Assembly (NCBI GenBank): GCA_007922305.1
Contig: ML677329.1
Location: forward strand, 2,818,271-2,882,270
Origin: Dermatemys mawii
Taxonomy: Eukaryota; Chordata; Testudines; Dermatemydidae
Reading direction: 5' to 3'
DNA length: 64,000 nt
Shown: positions 1 to 13,042 of the stretch, piece by piece
How the letters are laid out: every line of letters starts with the position of its first letter
Numbering within the stretch: position 1 is the first letter of the stretch
The notes under the pieces: model-generated
Seen by the model: only the letters and a program-made list of their open reading frames with translations
Told to the model about the DNA's origin: nothing
Databases searched by the model: none
Position numbers and translations under genes: made by a program

Positions 1-3000
1 CTTTCTTCAGCAAATGCAGGAGTTATAGGATACTTAGCGCACATGAACAGGATTAGGGTATAGGCCATCTTAGGTTATATTACTGTTACAATATTTGTGC
101 TTAATGTTATTGGAGTTTAATACGTACTAAAATATAAATATGGTGCAGATAACAGATGCTATTAATATGATATGATAGCCAGCATATATTAGTCAACACA
201 GTCTACTAAATTATTTTTAATACAATTTCTCCCGAGACATACATACAACAAAACAGGATTAAATTATCCTGTGCAAACATCAGTGGAGTACAAACACTCA
301 GCACAAAGCTAGCCTGTGTCTTCCCACTGCATTTTGTGCAATGGCATGTCTCTTTAAGGCTATTGTCACTGGGACAGATGGAGTTGATACACCATGCACT
401 AAACCCAAGTGAACTTGAAGAAGCTGGTGAGCCTGTGGCATTACCAAAGAGACCTTTGAAACTTGTCATGTCTGCCAAGCCACTTTGCTCTGACCATAGT
501 TCATCCCAACCAATGTTTATTCACCATTTAAGTCTATTCAGCAGCAGAACTAAAACAGAGAAACAGTAAATCCCACTACAGTTTCCTCCATTATACGACT
601 CACTTTGTTAGAACAGAACAAGGGGTTCAGCTCTGCTGGACCACATCGGGTTGGTCTGTGTGAAGTATCACATTTTAGATTCAAATCCCTGCTAAACCCT
701 CTGCTTATGCTCGTGGTTAACATTATTTTTATATCTGTCTTCAGAGATGACAGACAGAAGCAGCTCGCACATAGTAGTGACGGCGGCGGCAACAGCTTTT
801 AAAGGCAGACTCCATAGATTAAAGGGTGATACACTGAACACTGAAATCCCACCACCCCAGTGTCTACTGATTACATTGAGAGTAAAGCTGAATGACAAAC
901 ATGTTTCCAATCTGCCTAGCCCATACAGCGAAATGGAGCAATCTGGCCTGAAAAGGGATTTACACTTTTGTTGTGCCTGAAGAGGGGGAAAAGCTGATCT
1001 AAATCCATCAACAATGCTTTCCCTCTGGGTGACCTTGGAGATAAGCAGCAAGAAGCTGGACACAGTTCGTATCCTACTTCTCCCCATCTCCCCACTCAAA
1101 GACAAAAGAAAAAAATGGCCATACTGGCAGAAATAGAGCAAATGATACTGTCTGTCATCATTCATACCATTCACATGAAACATGTTGTACAATATATGGA
1201 GTCTGCTGGACGTGTCTGCTCTAACACTTATAAATGATAGTGTGCTATTCTTCCAAACCACACAGAGAACATATGACTCTTTCATACATCAAAAGCATTG
1301 CCTTTATTGATATGGCCCCATAGGTGTTCATGGAGTTTTATAGACAGGTAAGGTCCTTGACGCAAGTCGCTTGCAGGCTAAATTAGATAGATATCACAGC
1401 AAAACATAACAACAGACTGCAGTAGTTAGAGGTGGGGTATGCAAAGAGGGGAGACATCAAAAGATAAAGGGAATGCTGCTTTGGGAGGAAGGTTATTTTA
1501 TAAGGAAAGCAGATCATGTGATTTGTTTGATTCTGTGAATATAACGTGCCATATCACACACTTCACTGTAAATGTCATGAAGAGTCATTAAAAATCCATA
1601 TTTACTTATTGCCATGAGGACTAGTTCATGCGCTTACAACCCATTGTATAAGATCTCTGCCAAACCCATGGAAAAAGCTAGATTTTTCTTCCCATCCTAA
1701 AGATATGAAAAGGTTAAAAAAATACTTTAGAAGTTTGGATGGCTGTAGGCAACTCTGCTCTTGGCTTATCATTATATGCACTCATTTAAAAAAAAATGTA
1801 GAAGGTCCCCTTCAGAATGCAAAGAGGCTCGCTTTCGTGTGGCAGAATTGTGGATGATCCCCTGTCATGACTGTGAAGAATACCAACAAAATGGTTGCCG
1901 GAGAACAGCAGCAGGAGCAGCCACTGCCGCTTCTGTTACTCCACGGATGCCCCTTGCTACTGGCATTTGTGCTGGGCTTTCCCGTTCACAATCATTAAAA
2001 CAGTCTCCAGCAATCTCTTATTCCTACCATATTTAGGAAGCAGCATTCAGATGCAGATTGCTTTAAATCCCATCAACTCATTCAACCGTTTGCGCATGAG
2101 TGTGTCTCCCTGTGTGTGTGTGTGTTTATATGTATATATACAGTCCTCCCTCCCACCTGCACACACACACACAGTACCCCATCTTTAAAAAATAACACTA
2201 AAATTGTCAGAGGAGACTGTTTATGTTCCAGGCTACTCTGTCAGTTGCTCATGTGCACGTCTTATAAATATTTCATACGAAATATTTAACATTATTCTTT
2301 CCCCAATCGGATCAGCTTTGAAATGCTCCTCAAAGTGAATTCTCCCCTAACAATGGCTTGACGCAAAAGCCTTTTTTCTCTCCTAAGAAGAAGAGGCTGC
2401 ACATAGTCTGCTACCATAGCAGCATGAATAGATTTTCTTTAATGGGAAATAAAAGATACTTTACATTAATTCAGTGCGGCGATGGAAAGCTGGGCACATA
2501 TGTACCTTGCGCTTCAAACATGGAGGGACATCGTACCTTGACCTTCCCTCTCTGGTCCCATGATTATTACCCAGCCTGCATTAGAACTGTAATGGGAAGT
2601 GACAAGTTTATGTAAATGATCCACACAAGGATTTTGCTCTTGTAAAACAGAGCAGTTACTGTGGGCTTTCTAATTATTTCATGCCTTGTGGTTCTGTGAT
2701 GGGGCAAAGATGACTATACTTGAAAAGTATATTGTGATTGACAGGTCACTGTCCCCCTGGAACTCATTAAGGCCTGTGCTTTGTAAGTGGGGCGGGGGTG
2801 GGGGAAATCCCTACCAGGCAAAAAAATATATATATATATATTATATATCAGTGTCAGTGGTTCTTTCGCTTCACTTCTTGGGATTTTTGTGTTGGTGGAA
2901 AAATCAGTGCGTATCTGAAAAAAGTACTGCCTGCTTTTTACAAATGGACCAATAATCCTCTGCTTTTTGATTTTTAAACCTATATATTTAAGAGAAGTAT

Positions 3001-3290
3001 AACTGTCAGGCATATACCAACTCTTAGTTTTCAAGTCTGTTTCAGAACATTTTTTTAATAGTGAAATATTTAGTGGAGGAAGACTGAGAAAGGCTATATC
3101 ATCTGCCATTGGTGAACAGCTAATATGTAAATTATACAAGTGTTTCCTTATATGTACATAAGGCTGTCCTGCTGCCAGTGGGTTACCTGTTTGTGATCTG
3201 GATGTCCAGAAAAAAATCAATTAAGGAAGAAAGGCAAGAAAAATGGCAATGCATTAGGTGAAAGCAGATCCTCTGTCTTTTGAAACATAC
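1..3290. other. Unassigned AT-rich stretch
   Basis: I recognise no gene or repeat family here. The longest open frame (minus strand, 692-1285, 197 codons) has no domain, signal peptide or codon pattern I can support, and opposing frames overlap it. Only simple repeats are visible: a TG run near 2110-2126 mirrored by a CA run near 2160-2174, and a TA run at about 2828-2848. It could be intron, intergenic DNA or very old repeats. Confidence 0.5.
2828..2848. repeat. (TA)n microsatellite
   Basis: An alternating A/T run follows a G-rich patch. It is a simple repeat with no further content. Confidence 0.8.
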
Positions 3291-3298
3291 ATCACATT

Positions 3299-4055
3299 CA
3301 GGGCCGGTGCAAGGATATTTTGTGCCCTAGGCGAAACTTCCACCTTGCGCCCACCCCTCCTCCCAGAGCATTGCATATCATAAACTTTCAAAATACTTTC
3401 AAAAATACACTCTTTTTAGTCATGTATACGTCCTTCCTTCATTCTTTCATATAAAAATCTACTACATTTTATTCTACATTTAGAATATCCAATTATTATT
3501 GTTAATAACATTTATAAAATTAGAATGGCAGATACTCTGTCATAAAACAACAACTGACAATATCAATATGACAAATTTCAACCTACACATGCATATTCGC
3601 ACATAAACATATACACTCAGTTACTGAACATACACACACAACTGACACAAAGTATTAGAGAAATGATGCAGCAGCACTTGCCAGAGTCTTAGATCTGAAA
3701 CAACTCAAGAAAAATAGTTAGCCTCAGTTGACAACCTCCAAAAACTAGTAAACTCGGCATTATAAACAGCCTGTCAGAATGGGTAACGGTTGCGTGCAAC
3801 GAGAAAAATGACATCATTGCCACTTTGTACCGTAGTGAAGCAGAATGCTTGTGCCTGCAGTGCAGGCGTAAGCTATAGCTATAATGTACGAGAGAACGAC
3901 AAGTTAAAATGCACATTCAGTGACGTTTCTCTTTTCTTTATTCATTCATTTTCCAGCAATAGTGTAAAAAGTATTTGGGGCACCGCTTTTTGGCTCCCCC
4001 AAATCTTGGGGCCCTAGGCGGTTGCCTAGTTCGCCTAGTGGTTACACCAGCCCTG
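3299..4055 (+). mobile_element. Complete non-autonomous hAT element, 757 bp
   Basis: The left end reads CAGGGCCGGTGCAAGG and the right end is its imperfect inverse, closing TTACACCAGCCCTG. The flanks are an 8-bp duplication, ATCACATT at 3291-3298 and ATCACACT at 4056-4063 (7 of 8 match). Ends starting CAG and closing CTG with 8-bp duplications are the hAT signature. The interior is AT-rich and has no transposase frame, so the element would have depended on an enzyme supplied elsewhere. I recognise the 'gccctaggcg' terminal sequence as an abundant turtle repeat. Confidence 0.88.
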
Positions 4056-4063
4056 ATCACACT

Positions 4064-5295
4064 CCAACTATGGATAAGGGGAAAATCCCATTCAATCTGC
4101 TGCTTTAATACATCCCATTGTAGAGCTGGTTTTGAATTCTGATGCTGGTTTTAGATGTAACACAGTTTAGCATAAAGTCAGTCCTGTGTTAACTCTAAAG
4201 AGGTTGGCTTTTACAGGCTCTGAATTCATTCTTTTCCTACATTTACAGTTTGTGACTGAGGTGAGTGCTCCAGAAAGCTTATGGGTTGGCACATGGTCCA
4301 CAACTGAATTTTCCTGTCAGTGGACATTGGCATTGTTGACATTCTGGGCTGTCTTGAATTTTGCACATTAGCAATGAACATTTTGGGGCTTTCCAGATAA
4401 CAGTTGTCTAGGAGGTGCTATTTAATCTATGACCTTTCCAACTGCCCATTTGATTATGTTTGGTTGATGCAAGATTCCAGCTGGGTAACTCATGATTTAT
4501 TTATCATGTTCAGGAATGGGCTAGAGTTGAAACTAGTTATCACCAGTGATACCTAGTAGCTTTGTGGAGAACTGAATACTCTAATTCATCAGTAATCCAC
4601 CCAGAAAAGTCCAGGTCATGGGTGTTAAAGACTCAAACTAATTGACTTTCCCAACTTTGGACCAAAAGCCGTGTTTCATTGACATTTTCTATCATTACCA
4701 TAACAGGAAGAAAGTAAACTAGAAAAAAAGATGTAGGAAAAGCGATGAAAAGAAAAAAGTGTCCCCGAAAGCCAATTATTCCTTGGAGTAGAAATAATTT
4801 TTAAGAAATAAATTAACAATGGTCTCGGCCCTGGATTAAGGTGGATTTTCAGATCACTGAACATTGGTGTAACCTGACTCATATTTAAGCTATGTGAAGT
4901 ATCTCATACATGTAGATAACATGCAACTGTGTATATTCCTATTGCACATCTTAGTTGAGTCAGGTTTACTGGAAATGACAGAATGCACTTGGCTTTTACA
5001 TACCAGATTGAGTTTACAATACTGGTTAGAAAACTTTTTACTGTGAATAGAGCAAATATGTCTCTCTCTCACTGATTTCCAGAGCAATGAACATGGGACT
5101 CCACAATGCTATTTTTCAAAGCAGAACCTCCCTTTAACCATCTGAAGCAGGAAAATCTATCTCCATCAAACAGACTTTGTGCTGTGATTGACTTTTGTTT
5201 GTCAGTAAAGCTGTGGGAAACAGTCTTCCTATCTATCAAATATTTTCAAGAGTTTTATTTTTTTCCCCATATTGAATCAAGACAAAAATCAAAAT
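4064..5295. other. Unassigned stretch
   Basis: I see no recognisable gene, RNA or repeat here. All frames are short and interrupted. Confidence 0.5.
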
Positions 5296-5588
5296 CTTGA
5301 AAATTTAGGAAATCCAAAAAAATTTCACTTTGAGTCAATCAAAACATTCTGTTCCCATCTTTTTTTGCCTTTTTTTAGTTTAAGTCATTTTGAATTAGAA
5401 AAACAGAATTTGTTTCAAAAAATGCCAAAATGGAAAATTTCAACAATTTTCAAAACTCCCTCCTTCCCACAGCATTTTGGGAGGTGGGAGATTTATAGAG
5501 CCTGACCCTGAAACAATTTCCATTTTGATAAATTGGTATTTTTTTATTTAAAATATTGTAAAAAATGCCTGACCAGCATTATTCATCA
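5296..5588. repeat. Interspersed AT-rich repeat, 'gaccagct' family
   Basis: The stretch is rich in runs such as 'tttcaaaaaatgccaaaat' and ends near 'ctgaccagcattatt'. It resembles an AT-rich turtle repeat that ends in a GACCAGCTCTA-like terminus. Two other stretches (28150-28320 and 41042-41290) share the terminus or its inverse AGAGCTGG. The class is unknown; a short terminal inverted repeat suggests a DNA transposon. Confidence 0.4.
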
Positions 5589-6012
5589 GCAGTCATTGCT
5601 ATTTACTATCATTAGGTTATGTCAATTCCCTTAAAGTGGTTGTTAAGCACATCCTGATTAAGTATACCCTACTCTTTGAAATCATTATTCGGTAACCTAC
5701 ACACACTGTAGAAACACCAATTGCAGTCTATATCTTCACTTATATGTAGATTTAAGCTTTGTCAATCAAAAATATTGAAGTCAATGTTCCAGTTGCAGTA
5801 GTAATTCCGACAGTCCTCAGGACACTGAGCAACTCCCCATGTAGACCCTGCTAATATGCATTGATGTAGTCCTGCTTCTAATAGGACTATATAAATGTGC
5901 ACTGAGGAACATTTAGTGAATGCCAGCAGGGTCCTCACAGGGGAGTTACAAAGCAACATTAATCACATCCTTGTAGTGCGGACTCCAGGATCATGCAGAT
6001 AAGCCTAAATAG
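5589..6012. other. Unassigned stretch
   Basis: No gene or clear repeat is recognised. Confidence 0.45.
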
Positions 6013-6310
6013 TCATGGAAAGTTTGCGGGCTGGATGAAACTATTCTGTGGGCTGGATACATTTGACACCCCTTTAAATAAGAGTACGTGTCTGGGAAAG
6101 GGGAAATGGTAGTGAAGAGCGCTTACCCTCCAGCTGTAGAGTAGATATCCCAACCTACCAAGAAAAATAGTCTTAAAATAAATCAAAGGATGAATGTAAA
6201 TAATTACCAACATGGTTTGCCTTTATCCATTTCTGTCTGAATAACTTCTGAATGTGGCCTGCATCAAGTGGCAGGCCTGCCCTATGAAATCAGTTTGACA
6301 CCACAACTGT
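6013..6310. mobile_element. Possible degraded hAT-like fragments
   Basis: Two spots look like decayed hAT termini: 'tttgacacccctttaa' near 6060 and 'agtttgacaccacaactg' near 6292-6310. Each is preceded by 'ggcctg' or 'gggctgg' rich sequence typical of such ends. I could not find a matched pair of inverted termini or a target duplication, so this may be parts of one or two elements. Confidence 0.3.
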
Positions 6311-7857
6311 TCTTTAAATCCTCCCTGGTTCGAGTTCAAACTGCATCTTCAAACCAGCATGACTTTTGTTTGTGTCCATTAAATCTTCATGGAAGCTTTT
6401 TCTTGAATTTTCTGGATAACTGACTTTTACAGACTGCTGTTGATGTATTTTGAGTTCAAACCTGTATAGCTGGGTGATACGATGGAAATCATACATTACG
6501 TCTGCCTTGTCATAGATTTCCTGAGCTGTAGAACTTGTATTTACTATCAGAAGGCACCATTTTAACTAAATCAATTTAGTTAAATCAGTGAAAGAATCAA
6601 GTGTACACAACGTTTTAACTTTTAATCCTTTGTTATATTGATTTAGGTTACATGGTAACTTATTGGCATGATTTTTTTTTTAATTTCTTCCGTTGAACTG
6701 AGGCACCTTCTAGTATAGAGAAGGCCTAATTATTAGAACTATCCATATCTCTCTGGTCTGCAAAACTGGAAAATTCACAGGAATATCTATTCTTGCAATA
6801 CTCTGGTACACCATTTCTGGTCTTAGCCAGAATCAGAAAGTGCAGTCATGTGAAAACTAAGTATGAATTCAGTTCAGATTACCCAAAACATCCAAGTTTT
6901 GTGAGCCCTACTCATACAAATCTCAAGAACTTCTTTCCTAGTCCCCATAGAGTCCCAGCCCTTCAAACAGCACCCCGGCTACCCCTACATGATTGCAGGT
7001 CTTTATTTTGTAAAGGACGGCATAGGGAAGACATGAATCATCACACCATGACTTTTTTTTTAATATGTTAAAAACATCAAAGACCATAGCTAAACCCACC
7101 TGCTAACCTAAATCCTTGACTAAGAGAAGTGAGGCATGAACTGTGCTAGATTATGTTTTTGGTAACAAGAATTCAGTGTGGTGCACCACCCCACCCCTCT
7201 TGGTCACAGCAAAGAGCATTTACAAAGTAAAACACTGACTGGAAGCTCTGGTAGGCAAACAGGACACTGGCCTGTTTTGTTGCTGACTTTTAAACCGAAA
7301 CAGCTTCAGAAATAGAGTTGACCCACTTTACTACCAGTAAGACCTGCAGTTAACCCTGCCTATATGAATCTTTATGCCTCTCACAGTCTACTGCTCTCTC
7401 ACCTTGTCCCTGTCTTGCTTTGAAATAGACAGCTATTGCACAGCAAATTATTTTTTCTTCCTGAACATGACAAAGCTGGTATTAATTTGTCCCAACATTA
7501 GTCTGTTGCTTTTCTTTTCATCTTTATTACACATCTATATCTTTCTCAGAGGTCTTATTTACACAAACCAATGCACTTGGATGCAGTTGTGCTTAATGAG
7601 TTTCAGTGTAACCACTACAGAGCAAACAGAGTACACTCACTCTTTCTAATTATGAATCATCTGACTGTGTTAAAGGAAAGAAAACTTCAGCAAACAGTGC
7701 CAGGAAGCTCCTTTCCAAACTTTTTATTATTCCAAAGAGCAGTCATAAATTGTGAGTTGGAACTAGATGTTGCCCTAGCTTAAAGCAGAAACAATAGTGG
7801 GATAAAACCCTGATTCTGCTCATATTTCATATTTTAGGACCACTGACTCCTTCCTGC
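6311..7857. other. Unassigned stretch
   Basis: No gene or repeat is recognised. Frames at 6793-7071 and 7374-7649 are short, lack domains and look like chance. Confidence 0.45.
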
Positions 7858-7975
7858 ACCTAAAAAGCCTTTGCTGAGGGTGGTATAAGAAAGTAGGCTG
7901 AATTTTGTTCCCAGTCACAATCATGCAAACTCAATGAAGTTAACGGGTTTTACAGATATGTGAGATTTTGGCCCT
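7858..7975. repeat. Short fold-back repeat (MITE-like)
   Basis: The stretch opens 'ggctgaattttgttccc', has a central 'ctcaatgaagttaacggg', and closes 'gattttggccc'. This is the pattern of short palindromic amniote repeats built around 'attgaagtcaatggg'. The copy is degraded. Confidence 0.4.
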
Positions 7976-8601
7976 GGGTGGCTTTCTTTTTTTATTATTA
8001 CAATTCAGTTATCAAAATCTCAAAATTAGGCCCAAATTCTACTCTTAGATTTATGTCTTTAACTTCTATGTATTTTCCATGGAAAATCTGTCCACATATC
8101 AGAGTGCTGAATATAGCCCATTATCTCAAAATTTATCCGGTTCAGTTATAAATGACTCATGGCAATCCCTTAATAGTGAGTGAAGCTGTCTTGGCTTCAG
8201 TGTAAAAGGCAAGATAGTCATTTTGAAGATGCTGTGCGTCACTTCACTCACTTTCTTCTACTGTGAAAAATCAAGACTCAAAGCAACATATGTGAAGAAT
8301 AATCACATATGTGAAGAATAATACCCTTCACTCGTGATCTTCATTCTATGCCTTTGTGACAGACTGACAATATCCTGAACAACCTTATGGAATTCAGATA
8401 AAATTTACTGAACACAGTTAAACCTTATTGAATTAGCATTAATACCATTGAAATACTTTATATTAAAAATACAATTGTGTATATATCATAGTGACATTGT
8501 ATGTATCTTTGCTAGTAGGAGGGGATGCTAAAATACTCCTGCTTGAATTCTGCGCCACTGCACAATGCAGCCCTCCACAGAGGGCTGGTCACCTCCTCCC
8601 A
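7976..8601. other. Unassigned stretch with a short direct duplication
   Basis: A unit of about 19 bp ('acatatgtgaagaataat') occurs twice in tandem at about 8286-8322. The last 90 bases, before the CR1 end at 8602, are probably a repeat remnant I cannot name. Confidence 0.45.
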
Positions 8602-9003
8602 GTTGAGTACATTAGCTTTTTCCACATCCTCTGTCATTAGGTTGCCTCCCCCATTCAGTAAGGGGCCCACACTTTCCCTGACCACCTTCTTATTGTTAAC
8701 ATACTTGTAGAAACCCTTCTTGTTTCTCTTAACATCCCTTGCTAGCTGCAACTCCAATCAGGATTTGGCCTTCCTGATTTCACTCCTGCATGCCTGAGCA
8801 ATATTTTTATACTCCTTCCTGGTTATTTGTCCAATCTTTCACTTCTTAAACACAAAAAAGAAGCTTACAAGATCAGCAAGGATTTCACTGTTAAGCCAAA
8901 CTGGTTTCCAGCCATATTTACTATTCTTTCTACACATCGGGATGGTTTGTTCCTGCAACCTCAATAAGGATTCTTTAAAATATAGCCAGCTCTCCTGGAC
9001 TCC
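8602..9003 (-). mobile_element. CR1 LINE fragment, ORF2 linker before the RT domain
   Basis: Read on the minus strand, the frame contains [19 protein letters not shown] followed by VGPLLN and [13 protein letters not shown]. This is the lysine-rich segment between the endonuclease and reverse transcriptase domains of CR1 ORF2. The upstream part carries a stop and frame breaks, as in 'LVSFFFVFKK*'. The homology stops abruptly after the VLN motif, so the RT domain is missing. It is a dead 5'- and 3'-truncated copy. Confidence 0.85.
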
Positions 9004-10044
9004 TTCTATTAATGACTTCTATTAACTAGAAAACTAGGGTAGATCATCTTGAATTCTGATTTTATTTGTGGAGCATTCTGTTCCAAAACATACATATCAC
9101 CTTTAATAAACTATGAAATCAAACAATTGGGAGCACCCCATCTCCTGGAATGTGCAGTGCTGGAAATTTGACCAGAGCACTGGATGTGTAAGACAGACTT
9201 GGGAGAAGAATATACTAATGCCTCCGCCACCCTATTATTAGGAAGTTAGTTATCTAGCCACTTCCTTACTGCCACATGAGAATTGACTATTTGGCATCAC
9301 CCCAAACACTTTCAGGTACTACCATACACAGGCACAATTGTGCCCTTAATTATTATTGAGAGGCGAAAAGACGCATCAATATGTCAATAATAGGTCAGAT
9401 CTCACATACTGGGAAAACCAGAACAAATGATGATAATGCAGATGCATTTGGATTTAGTTGTTTTTCTCTCCTTAGCATTTTAAAAGCCCAGTTGAAAAGG
9501 TGAGGGCTTATGAAAATCCTGGTTTGTATAATGAAATGTTACATGATGCAATATCCATAGAAGCACATTTTTCACTCTGGAAGTGTCTGCTCCAAAAGCA
9601 AACTCTATTAAAAGAGGTACATTTAGACAGAAAACTCCTAGATTTGGGGAAATGAGCTCAACTATCTAACTCCTCTAGTTTTCACTGCCTATGCAAGTAG
9701 CTGTGATGTTGATCTGCTCTGCAGAATTTACATCTGCCTGTCTCTCTAAAATTCTGGGAATTTCCTGTAAAGTATGGAACATGCTTGAGGCATATAGTTT
9801 TAAACATTTATTTGCCAAAAAGAGGTATATTTTTTGGCTTCTTTCCACAATTACTTAATTCAGGCTCTATGAAGAAGGATGAAAAGGGAAAGCACCTTTC
9901 AGTTACTAAAAGCCATCTGCATGATTCTGAAGCTGGATAAATTAAGTTACAAAAGTCACCACAAAAATCAAACCCCAAAGTAAGTCATGTCAGTTTCCTG
10001 TTGCCCAGCTGTATGCCCATTAATAAGCTGTAACCAAGGCAGAA
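9004..10044. other. Unassigned stretch
   Basis: No gene or repeat is recognised. Confidence 0.45.
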
Positions 10045-10582
10045 CAATGTAGTACAGTGATTAGAGCAGAGGAGTCAAAGTAAAGACTATTTGGTTCTTT
10101 TATTGTATTGAGTGACCTTGGGCAAATAAAGTAACTGCTCTGGGCCTCAGTTTACCCATCATTAAAATGGGGTTGATGTTGCTTACCTACCTCATGGTTG
10201 TGGTGAGGCTGAATCTATTCATACTCAGTGTTGCCAATTCTCATTATTTTAATGTAAGTCCCATGGTATTTGGTGGTTTTTTTATTGCCCTGACTCCTGG
10301 AGTCATGAGGACCTCAGCTGTCATTTTAAAAAAAAAGAGCACTCACTCTCTCCCCATCTCTCTTGGTTGTGGAAAAGAGTGAACATATGACTCCCTAAAT
10401 GCTCGAACATGAAGAGGCAAATAAAAACAACCCAACATTTATTATTTTACAAACCTCATGATTTGCAAGCCAATTTCCTAATGTTTTTGGAGTCTGACTC
10501 ATGATTTTGAATGCTTGGGGTTGGTAATACTGAACTCTTGTAAAGCACTTTTGAGATCCTTAGTATAAAATATTATTATGAA
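10045..10582 (+). repeat. MIR-type SINE, split by a small transposon
   Basis: The left part runs from 'gtacagtgattagagcag' through the MIR core ('gaccttgggcaaataa', 'gcctcagtttacccat', 'aaaatgggg') to about 10225. The MIR tail resumes after 10532 with 'cttgtaaagcacttttgagatcc' shortened to its recognisable core. The gap is filled exactly by another element (10226-10532). MIRs are tRNA-derived SINEs copied by L2-type LINE machinery; this copy is ancient and inactive. Confidence 0.8.
10226..10532 (+). mobile_element. Small DNA-transposon-like element nested in a MIR
   Basis: It begins CAGTGTTGCCAATTCTCA and ends TTGGTAATACTG, an inverted pair (CAGTGTTGCCAA against CAGTATTACCAA). The 307-bp interior has no coding frame and contains an internal 'catgattttga' motif typical of this family. 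A clear 8-bp duplication could not be read because the MIR host sequence has diverged. The termini suggest a hAT-type MITE. Confidence 0.65.
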
Positions 10583-10795
10583 AACAGGCCACGATTTTCA
10601 AGAATGACTACTGATTTTGGTTGCTTCCATTTTTTGGTGCCCCGCTTGAAACACCTGAAAGGGGCCTGAGTTTCAGAGAGGGGGAACTCAGCACTTCTGA
10701 AAGCCAGGCCACTTTAAGGTATCTCACATTGTGCATCCAAAATTTGAGGAGCCCACCCTATCCCAGTGATTTTGGAAAATCTTGGCTCCAATCCT
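10583..10795. repeat. Fold-back repeat with GGCCA..TTTTCAA ends
   Basis: The left end is 'ggccacgattttcaagaatg' and the right end is 'gattttggaaaatcttggc', inverse of each other. The centre, 'cttctgaaagccaggcc', also fits the palindromic layout. A second copy lies at 61651-61837. There is no coding capacity. Confidence 0.65.
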
Positions 10796-13042
10796 TTCAT
10801 TCTTTCACCAATGTGAAAACAGCTAGTCCTGCAAAAAGGAGCTAATGCAAACCTCAGGTCATCAGAACAACCTAAAACCTCCAGTATTCCCCTAGAATCA
10901 CCCTTATCCAGTCAGACCAGCAACAAAAGCCTTTGTGCCCTCAAGAACTTTTTTGTGACATCTGACTTCATTGATCATTTTGTCATCCCTTAATGAGCTG
11001 TAGGATAATACTCCAATTGTTTTATTAGAGTGGCTGGCTTCCCTGGGCCATTGAGTCGAGTTTTGGTCTACCGACTGTTTAGATTTTGTGTATCATCCTA
11101 GATGCCTGGATCTGAGTACATCAGAAAATAACAAAATATATACATAAATTGAGAATAAATTGACCTCACCAATTCAGCAAGCACTGAAAAAACAATGCAG
11201 CCATTGGAACACCCTGCTTAAGGCAACAGTGAAATAAAACACAGAATGAGGAGAGGAATAAAGAGATTGAAGACTGGAACTCTTCTTAAGCCTCCTGTCT
11301 ACCCCATTTAAATGTTTCTCTTGTTCCAAGGATGATTTTCAGCTATGTGGCATTCAGTTATCAGTTCCTGGACTCATCAGATATTGAGAATACACCTACC
11401 TATACTGAGCTATGTAAAAGTCAGATATCACATTTACATAAATTAACATAAAATTTACATAAGCATGGCTTATTAGAAAAAAGTTTTATTTAATTTCTCT
11501 TCAAGGGAAATTTAACCCATCCCTTTCAACCAATTCCCCATGGCAAATTCAGAGGTGTATCTTTATCTCTTTCTCTGGAGGCCTAGGATGCCTCTTTTCC
11601 TGTGTAGTTCCTCATCTCTCCCTCCCCTATAGTTATTCCATTCTCTCTTTGCCTCCATTTCTCTCCTCTCCCACATCTCTTTCTATTCCGCCTTACCCAA
11701 ATCCTGAGACATCACTTGCATGGAGCAATGGAGCTTAGTTAGCTGACCCAGCTGTTGCAGCAGCTACTTGCTGCTGCACTGCTGTTGAGCTGGCAAAATA
11801 GCGTTGCAGTCAGATTTCCTTTTTTAAATGGCCCAACGCACTGTTTATGACCATTAACTCCAGACAATTATTAATCCGTAGGAATTACATATAGCTAAGA
11901 ATATTATTGCTATTTTTACCTGCCCCCCCAAAAAACCCAAATTTGCTTAAAAAATAGTTAAAGTTGCTCAAGTATAAATACCACATAACCATAAAAATCA
12001 TGAACCAGTATAACACTAGCTAATCCTCCACTGAAATTCTTACAACCAACTACAACCATGATTGTGCCTTCTTCACATTACTTCACCCACCTCTGCCACC
12101 CAGGTCATAAATGGCTCCACCCTTCACTCCTACAGGAAGATGAAGAGAGGTAGTCTCTTATGTAGGAAGGTCCAAAAGAGTTCTAGGCAGCCAGAGCAAA
12201 TCATAGAGCACTGGTTAATATTTGCAGGGCAAGACTACTTATTAACCAAGCAGGCTCTCATGTCTTGCACTGGCTCCCAATTCTATGTGGTTTCAAGAAG
12301 TAGCCCCTAGTAGAGAGCACAATATAATAATTTAGTCTTAAGGTGATGAAGCGAATATATGAATTACCATGATGATGGTCTGCTTTGGAAAGTAAAGACT
12401 GCAACCTGCTCACCAGATGTAAATGTTAGAAGGTCATATTTGCTACTGATGAAAGATGACCATCCAGCAATAAAGGGGAATCTAACTAGACTACCACCAG
12501 TTAACTGGTGGGGAGCCATCTTCAAATGGTGGAACAGATGTAATTTTTGCCATGCATTCCATTTGTTATTTCTGAAACACCAATATCACCTCTGTCTTCT
12601 ATGGACTGTACCTAAGCTGATTTATGGTAATCCAGGCCCATCCCCACCAGACACTGTGAAAGCCACTCAACTACTCTTTCTGAGTGAGAAGAAACAGAAA
12701 CTAAATATGGTGCTGGCACTTCTCTTTAGGACTGATTATTAAATAGCAAGAAAGGAAATTACATGCTTCCTCGTTAACACTCCATGCGGTGCTTAGCCAC
12801 ATCAGATGGATTGAATCACCTTTCAACCTTCTATTCAGGTTTTATAATCAATATTGTTGAGCACATAAGAAAAGCAATTATAATAATATTTGCATAGGTC
12901 TTGATTCTGCTGTCCTTCCTTACAACCAATAAGGGTGGCAGAATTGGGTCTTCTATGAGTACTATGTGTTGCTACAGTTATTTTTCCTACATTCCAAGTA
13001 ATATTGCTGGTCAACAGAACTACTCACAGAATGTGGCACTAT
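10796..13042. other. Unassigned stretch
   Basis: In 2.2 kb I recognise no gene or repeat. The 127-codon frame at 12359-12742 has no domain and no homologue I know. AT-rich throughout, with a pyrimidine-rich patch at 11570-11700. Confidence 0.45.

Noticed and set aside
692..1285. 197-codon minus-strand frame
   Set aside because: The longest frame in the window, but it has no motif, no signal peptide and overlaps frames on the other strand. I see no splice or promoter context to support a gene.
2714..3220. 168-codon minus-strand frame
   Set aside because: It runs through a TA microsatellite and shows no domain; treated as chance.
8286..8322. 19-bp tandem duplication as a functional site
   Set aside because: It is a single short slip duplication without further structure.
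12359..12742. 127-codon plus-strand frame
   Set aside because: No motif and no neighbouring exon-like features.
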